From: Acidobacteriota bacterium
GTDB taxonomy: Bacteria > Acidobacteriota > Terriglobia > Terriglobales > Acidobacteriaceae
Reading direction: 5' to 3'
Assembly (NCBI GenBank): GCA_021851465.1
Contig: JAJZDL010000099.1
Coordinates: 1-10,435, forward strand
Length of the DNA: 10,435 nt
In this document: one piece after another, positions 7,341-10,435 of the stretch
How positions within the stretch are numbered: position 1 is the stretch's first letter
How the letters are laid out: each line of letters starts with the position of its first letter
The notes under the pieces: generated by a model
The model's input: only the letters and a program-made list of their open reading frames with translations
Told to the model about the DNA's origin: nothing
The model's database searches: none
Program-made: the position numbers and the translations under genes

Positions 7341-7868
7341 CTACGAGAAAGTTGCTCTGGCCTTCGGCGTTCTGGCCGCGCTCTTCCCGTTGCCCACCGT
7401 GCCCTTCAACGGCGTTGCCTTGCCCGGCAACATAGCGGCCCTGTCTGGATGCCCCTTCCCCGCCGGATCTTTCTGCGCCGGGTCTTTCTGAGGAACGATC
7501 GGTGCTCGCGGCATCGGAACCAACCCCGCGACTGGCTGCTGTTGCTGCAGATGCATCCGCGCCAGCATCTCCGTCCGCACATAATCGACGAAGCCCTGCA
7601 TCTGCCGGTTCATCTCTTCCATGCGTTCGCGCATCTGCAGCACGATCGCGATCCCAGCGATGTTCACGCCAAGGTCGCGCGCCAGGTTCAGGATGAACTC
7701 CAGACGCTCCAGGTCCTCGTCGGTGTACAGCCGTGTGTTGCCCTCGCTGCGGCTGGGCAGCAGCAGCCCCTCGCGCTCGTACAGGCGCAGCGTCTGCGGA
7801 TGGATCTCATACATCTCCGCCACCGCCGAGATCATGTACGCTCCCTGCTTCTTCCGCTTCGTCGCCAT
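7341..7868 (-). CDS. MerR-family regulator, HspR-like
   Basis: This is a DNA-binding regulator of 175 residues. The N-terminal winged helix-turn-helix (about 11-50) reads YMISAVAEMYEIHPQTLRLY, then EREGLLLPSRSEGNTRLYTDEDLERL. The HPQTLR recognition helix and the later DLGVNIAGI (about 65-73) closely match HspR, the MerR-type repressor of dnaK operons. A predicted coiled coil (about 76-105, QMRERMEEMNRQMQ) should form the dimer interface. There are no cysteines, so metal or redox sensing of the classical MerR kind is unlikely. The tail (106-175) is low-complexity, with a Gln run and a QKDPA duplication. ATG 7868 is chosen because AGGTGA lies 5 bases upstream; an in-frame GTG at 7883 would overlap that site. 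No dnaK, grpE or dnaJ gene and no full HAIR inverted repeat is seen in the window, so its targets are unknown. It runs divergently from the aldo/keto reductase and in the same direction as icd. Confidence 0.9.
   Translation of the reverse strand: MATKRKKQGAYMISAVAEMYEIHPQTLRLYEREGLLLPSRSEGNTRLYTDEDLERLEFILNLARDLGVNIAGIAIVLQMRERMEEMNRQMQGFVDYVRTEMLARMHLQQQQPVAGLVPMPRAPIVPQKDPAQKDPAGKGHPDRAAMLPGKATPLKGTVGNGKSAARTPKARATFS
7461..7490 (+). repeat. 15-base tandem duplication inside the regulator gene
   Basis: CGCCGGATCTTTCTG (7461-7475) is followed by CGCCGGGTCTTTCTG (7476-7490), one base different. It encodes the repeated QKDPA pentapeptide in the disordered tail and probably reflects replication slippage. 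Confidence 0.8.
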
Positions 7869-7999
7869 CCGGTTCACCTGCACAAGAGTCTATCGCCTCC
7901 CGATGCCTCCGGGGAACAATCTCGGCGGCGCGCTCCTTCGGGCGCTCTTCCGCAGGCGCCCATTGAACCTTCCGGGAACGCAGGTGCATCATAAATACC

Positions 8000-9037
8000 A
8001 TGGAATACCGACAACTGGGCAGATCGGGAATCAAGGTGCCGGAGCTTTGCTTCGGCTGCGGAACATTCGGCGGGCACAAGGACGAGTTCTTCAAGGCGTG
8101 GGGGGCCGCGGACGTGGCCGAGGCAACGAGGATCGTCGATATCTGCATGGACGCCGGCCTCAACTTCTTCGACACCGCCGACATCTACTCCTTCGGCGCG
8201 AGCGAGTCCGTCCTCGGCGGAGCGATCAAGCACCTCCGCCGCGAAGACGTTCTCATCTCCACCAAGGCCACCTTCCGCTTCGGCACTGGCCCGAACGACG
8301 TCGGTTCCTCGCGCTACCACCTCATCCAGGCGCTCGAAGGCTCGCTGAAGCGCCTGGGCACCGACTATATCGACGTCTACCACCTGCACGAGACCGACTC
8401 GCTGACCCCAGTCGAAGAGACCCTCTCGACCCTCGACCAGTTCGTCCGGCAGGGCAAGGTGCGCTACATCGCCTGTTCCAACTTCTCCGGCTGGCGACTG
8501 ATGAAGTCCCTCTCCGTCAGCGAGCGCCATGGCTGGGGCCGCTACGTCGGCCACCAGGTCTACTACTCGTTGGTGGGCCGCGAGTATGAGTGGGAGCTGA
8601 TGCCGCTGGCGCTGGACCAGGGCGTTGGCGCGCTGGTCTGGTCCCCGCTCGGCTGGGGCCGTCTTACGGGCAAGATCCGCCGCGAGACCGGCATCCCCAA
8701 AGACAGCCGGCTGCAATCGCAACTGGTGCGCGAGATCGGCCCGCAGGTTCCCGAGGAACACTTGTACACCGTGGTCGAGGCGCTCGACGAGATCGCAAAA
8801 GAGACCGGCAAGTCCGTCCCGCAGATCGCGCTCAACTGGGTGCTTGGCCGCCCGACCGTCTCCTCCGCCATCATCGGTGCCCGCAACGAACAGCAACTCC
8901 GCCAGAACCTCGGGGCCGTCGGTTGGCGCCTGACACCGGAACAGGTCGTCCGGCTGGACGCCGCCAGCCAGGTTCCCCTCGCCTATCCCTACTGGCACCA
9001 GCGCCAGTTTGAGGAGCGCAATCCGAGATTTGTGTAG
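8000..9037 (+). CDS. Aldo/keto reductase
   Basis: This is a cytosolic NADPH-dependent oxidoreductase of the aldo/keto reductase superfamily, 345 residues, with a (beta/alpha)8 barrel. The catalytic tetrad is complete: Asp58 and Tyr63 (FFDTADIY), Lys89 (ISTKATF) and His130 (DVYHLHETD). Further family marks are SNFSGW (160-165), SPLGWGRLTGK (215-225) for the substrate/cofactor loop, and IIGARNEQQLRQNL (291-304) for the NADP phosphate. It resembles the YajO/general stress protein 69 side of the superfamily; the physiological substrate cannot be told. ATG 8000 gives the usual MEYRQLGRSGIKV start. The ribosome site is weak (AGGTG at 7982-7986, 13 bases away). It is divergent from the MerR-type gene with 131 bases between starts, an arrangement in which the regulator may control it. 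Confidence 0.95.
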   Translation: MEYRQLGRSGIKVPELCFGCGTFGGHKDEFFKAWGAADVAEATRIVDICMDAGLNFFDTADIYSFGASESVLGGAIKHLRREDVLISTKATFRFGTGPNDVGSSRYHLIQALEGSLKRLGTDYIDVYHLHETDSLTPVEETLSTLDQFVRQGKVRYIACSNFSGWRLMKSLSVSERHGWGRYVGHQVYYSLVGREYEWELMPLALDQGVGALVWSPLGWGRLTGKIRRETGIPKDSRLQSQLVREIGPQVPEEHLYTVVEALDEIAKETGKSVPQIALNWVLGRPTVSSAIIGARNEQQLRQNLGAVGWRLTPEQVVRLDAASQVPLAYPYWHQRQFEERNPRFV

Positions 9038-9059
9038 CTGCTTTCCTCTGCTCCGGTCC

Positions 9060-9087
9060 GTCGATGCCCATAAGTCGATGCCCATAA
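9060..9087 (+). repeat. Perfect 14-base tandem duplication
   Basis: GTCGATGCCCATAA is present twice without spacing (9060-9073 and 9074-9087), starting 22 bases after the aldo/keto reductase stop. The second copy ends at the start of a promoter-like sequence. Confidence 0.9.
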
Positions 9088-9117
9088 TGACAGAGATAAT
9101 CTGGACGATAGGATAAT
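9087..9117 (+). promoter_or_regulatory. Candidate promoter of the outer-membrane protein gene
   Basis: ATGACA (9087-9092, five of six bases of the -35 consensus) precedes GATAAT (9112-9117, five of six of the -10 consensus) with a long 19-base spacer; another GATAAT is at 9095-9100. The stretch is markedly AT-rich against its surroundings. A transcript from here would have a leader of about 105 bases before ATG 9229. Confidence 0.35.
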
Positions 9118-9155
9118 TTTGCGCCCCGAATGCACCGCAAGATGAGAAGATGGGA

Positions 9156-9186
9156 TGCGTTCCACTCTTCAGTCCCGTGGGACGCA
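9156..9186 (+). promoter_or_regulatory. Stem-loop in the leader of the outer-membrane protein gene
   Basis: TGCGTTCCAC (9156-9165) can pair with GTGGGACGCA (9177-9186) over 10 positions, one of them a U-G pair in RNA, with an 11-base loop. It lies about 43 bases before the start codon and is not followed by a U-run, so it is more likely an RNA stability or regulatory element, or part of a repeat, than a terminator. Confidence 0.45.
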
Positions 9187-9228
9187 AGACCGTTCTGCGG
9201 GACTCAAGACCAAAGGGCCGGAACCGAG

Positions 9229-9828
9229 ATGAAGCAATTGAAGAGTCTGCCCACGCTGGCACTGCTGTTGACAACGGCCTGCTGGCCGCTGGTTGCCACA
9301 GCGCAGCAGGCCGAGCCGACTGCAACCAATGTCCACCAACTTTCAGCCTTCGGCGCACTGACGGGCGTCTACACCGGGGTCTCCGGCGGCAAGAACCTCG
9401 GCGTCTCCGTCGGCGTCGATCTCGCGCTCGCTCCCTGTCGTGGGATGCGTCCCACACTGGAGCTGCGCGGTCTCTACCCCATCGACAAGGGGACCATCGT
9501 CTCGGAGAAAGCCGGCCTCGGCGGCCTCCGATTGGACTTCCTCCTGGGGCATCGCGTACACCCCTATGGCGATTTCCTCTTTGGACGCGGCAAGATGAAC
9601 TATGAGTCGGGCGGATACAACTACAACCACTTCACCTACATCGTCTCCACCAGCTACGTCTACTCGCCCGGTGCGGGCTTCGACTACGATCTCAGCGACC
9701 GCCTCGCCATCAAGGTGGATGGCCAGATGCAGCGTTGGGGCTCCGTGCCAACCGCCTCTGGATCGGTCTTTTCCACCGTCGGCAGCATCGGCCTGGTCTA
9801 TCGCTTCGGCTCCAGAGAAATGCCCTGA
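9229..9828 (+). CDS. Outer-membrane beta-barrel protein
   Basis: A secreted protein of 199 residues with a clear signal peptide: MKQLKS, a hydrophobic core around residues 8-22, and an AxA site VATA before QQ, giving cleavage after Ala25. The mature part alternates short polar/hydrophobic strands rich in Gly and Tyr (FGALTGVYTGVSGG, RPTLELRGLYPIDKG, FDYDLSDRLAIKVDG) and ends GSIGLVYRFGSREMP, close to the terminal-aromatic pattern of small OmpA/OmpW-like barrels. About eight strands would fit the length. No transport or enzyme function can be inferred. The frame is open back to ATG 9130, but that would put 33 polar residues before the signal peptide; ATG 9229 with AAGGG at 9213-9217 is preferred. 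Cys18 follows TTA and does not make a good lipobox. It converges with the response-regulator gene, 74 bases away. Confidence 0.85.
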   Translation: MKQLKSLPTLALLLTTACWPLVATAQQAEPTATNVHQLSAFGALTGVYTGVSGGKNLGVSVGVDLALAPCRGMRPTLELRGLYPIDKGTIVSEKAGLGGLRLDFLLGHRVHPYGDFLFGRGKMNYESGGYNYNHFTYIVSTSYVYSPGAGFDYDLSDRLAIKVDGQMQRWGSVPTASGSVFSTVGSIGLVYRFGSREMP

Positions 9829-9902
9829 GTCGCATCCATGGCCCCGGTCGGAGGTTCCACAATTGGCTGTACGCGCGTGCTCTCCGGCCTTCTCCGCCCA
9901 GA

Positions 9903-10435
9903 TCAGAGATTGAACAGCTCGCGCAGCCGCTTGGTCTGCGCGCGGCTCACCGGGATCTCCGTCTTCTTTGGGTCGTCCATGCGCAACTGGTAGCTGGATT
10001 TGAACCACGGCACAACCTCGCGGATGTGCTGAATGTTCACGATAAACGACCGGTGTGCCCTCCAAAACGCCTGGGGATCGAGCTGGTCCATCAGATCCTC
10101 CAGGGTGCGGCAGTTCGATTCGCCCTCCGCGCTGCGAGTGAATACGCTGATGGCGCCGTTCTCGATCGACGCGAAGCATATCTCCCGCTGGTCGACCAGC
10201 AGGAGGCGTCCCTGCGCGCGGACAACCACCTTTCCCGGGTGGGACCGAACCGGTTGCGTGCGCTCCTCGACCAACTTTAGAAGCGCGTCCAGACGGGCAT
10301 CGATGGTGGGTGCGTCTACGGCCGCCTCATCCGTCTGAGCGGACTGGACGGCGGCTGCGGCCTGGTTGGCGATCCTGGCCCGCACCTTCTCGATCGTCTG
10401 CTGCACACGTCTGCGATCGAACGGCTTCAGAAGGT
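9903..10435 (-). CDS. LytTR-family response regulator (partial, N-terminus off the window)
   Basis: This is the C-terminal part of a two-component response regulator that binds DNA through a LytTR domain. Translation continues past the in-frame GTG at about 10406 to the window edge, and the extra residues read LLKPFDRRRVQQTIEKVR. LKPF is the end of a receiver domain, with its conserved Lys, so the true start lies beyond 10435. A linker rich in Ala and Gln follows (about 35-40 residues), then the LytTR domain: KVVVRAQGRLLLVDQREICF, the hallmark FWRAHRSFIVNIQHIREV, and the end PVSRAQTKRLRELFNL. The receiver Asp and any partner histidine kinase are outside the window. Targets are unknown; the neighbouring outer-membrane protein gene converges on it, so it is not obviously regulated by it. 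Confidence 0.93.
   Translation of the reverse strand, partial: LLKPFDRRRVQQTIEKVRARIANQAAAAVQSAQTDEAAVDAPTIDARLDALLKLVEERTQPVRSHPGKVVVRAQGRLLLVDQREICFASIENGAISVFTRSAEGESNCRTLEDLMDQLDPQAFWRAHRSFIVNIQHIREVVPWFKSSYQLRMDDPKKTEIPVSRAQTKRLRELFNL

Noticed and set aside
7875..7986. Inverted CACCTGC / GCAGGTG at both ends of the divergent MerR-reductase intergenic region, as an operator
   Set aside because: Each copy is simply the ribosome-binding AGGTG of one of the two divergent genes, so translation signals explain the symmetry.
9202..9208. ACTCAAG as an HspR (HAIR) half-site near the outer-membrane protein gene
   Set aside because: The partner CTTGAGT at 7-base spacing is missing; a lone 7-mer is not evidence.
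9130..9228. N-terminal extension of the outer-membrane protein from ATG 9130
   Set aside because: It would place 33 polar residues before an evident signal peptide and has no good ribosome site; it also covers the leader stem-loop.

Overview
The window looks like chromosomal DNA from a GC-rich Gram-negative bacterium, most likely an Acidobacteriota member of the Acidobacteriaceae/Terriglobales type. This rests on the protein repertoire, the strong G/C-ending codon use, the predicted outer-membrane protein and the combination of an HspR-like MerR regulator with a LytTR response regulator. The taxonomy is inference; there is no rRNA gene or other strict marker here.

Left part (1-2830, + strand): a branched-chain amino acid block. 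The last 14 codons of an upstream gene (probably ilvB) are followed by an AT-rich gene for a DUF4268/PD-(D/E)XK-like protein, then ilvH (acetolactate synthase regulatory subunit) and ilvC (ketol-acid reductoisomerase). The DUF4268 gene looks like a foreign cargo gene set into an otherwise housekeeping ilvB-ilvH-ilvC operon. A long hairpin at 2743-2789 closes the block and probably terminates transcription from both sides.

Middle part (2834-7868, - strand): four genes read right to left: an HspR-like MerR regulator, icd (NADP isocitrate dehydrogenase with a large insertion), mdh (LDH-like malate dehydrogenase) and a succinyl-CoA:acetate CoA-transferase/acetyl-CoA hydrolase family enzyme. icd and mdh are probably co-transcribed. 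The CoA-transferase follows after a 327-base gap that contains a perfect TATAAT. This is a TCA-cycle/acetate cluster in which a CoA-transferase could carry out the succinyl-CoA to succinate step. The icd upstream region holds a 13-base tandem repeat and a spaced 12-base direct repeat.

Right part (8000-10435): an aldo/keto reductase runs divergently from the MerR gene. A leader region with a 14-base tandem duplication and a stem-loop follows, then a secreted outer-membrane beta-barrel protein. The C-terminal part of a LytTR-family response regulator lies on the - strand and runs off the right edge.

Most of the window is ordinary metabolism. I see no clear multi-gene novel system. The best candidates for a second look are the DUF4268 gene inside the ilv operon, the repeat-bearing icd upstream region, and the regulator/TCA/CoA-transferase arrangement.
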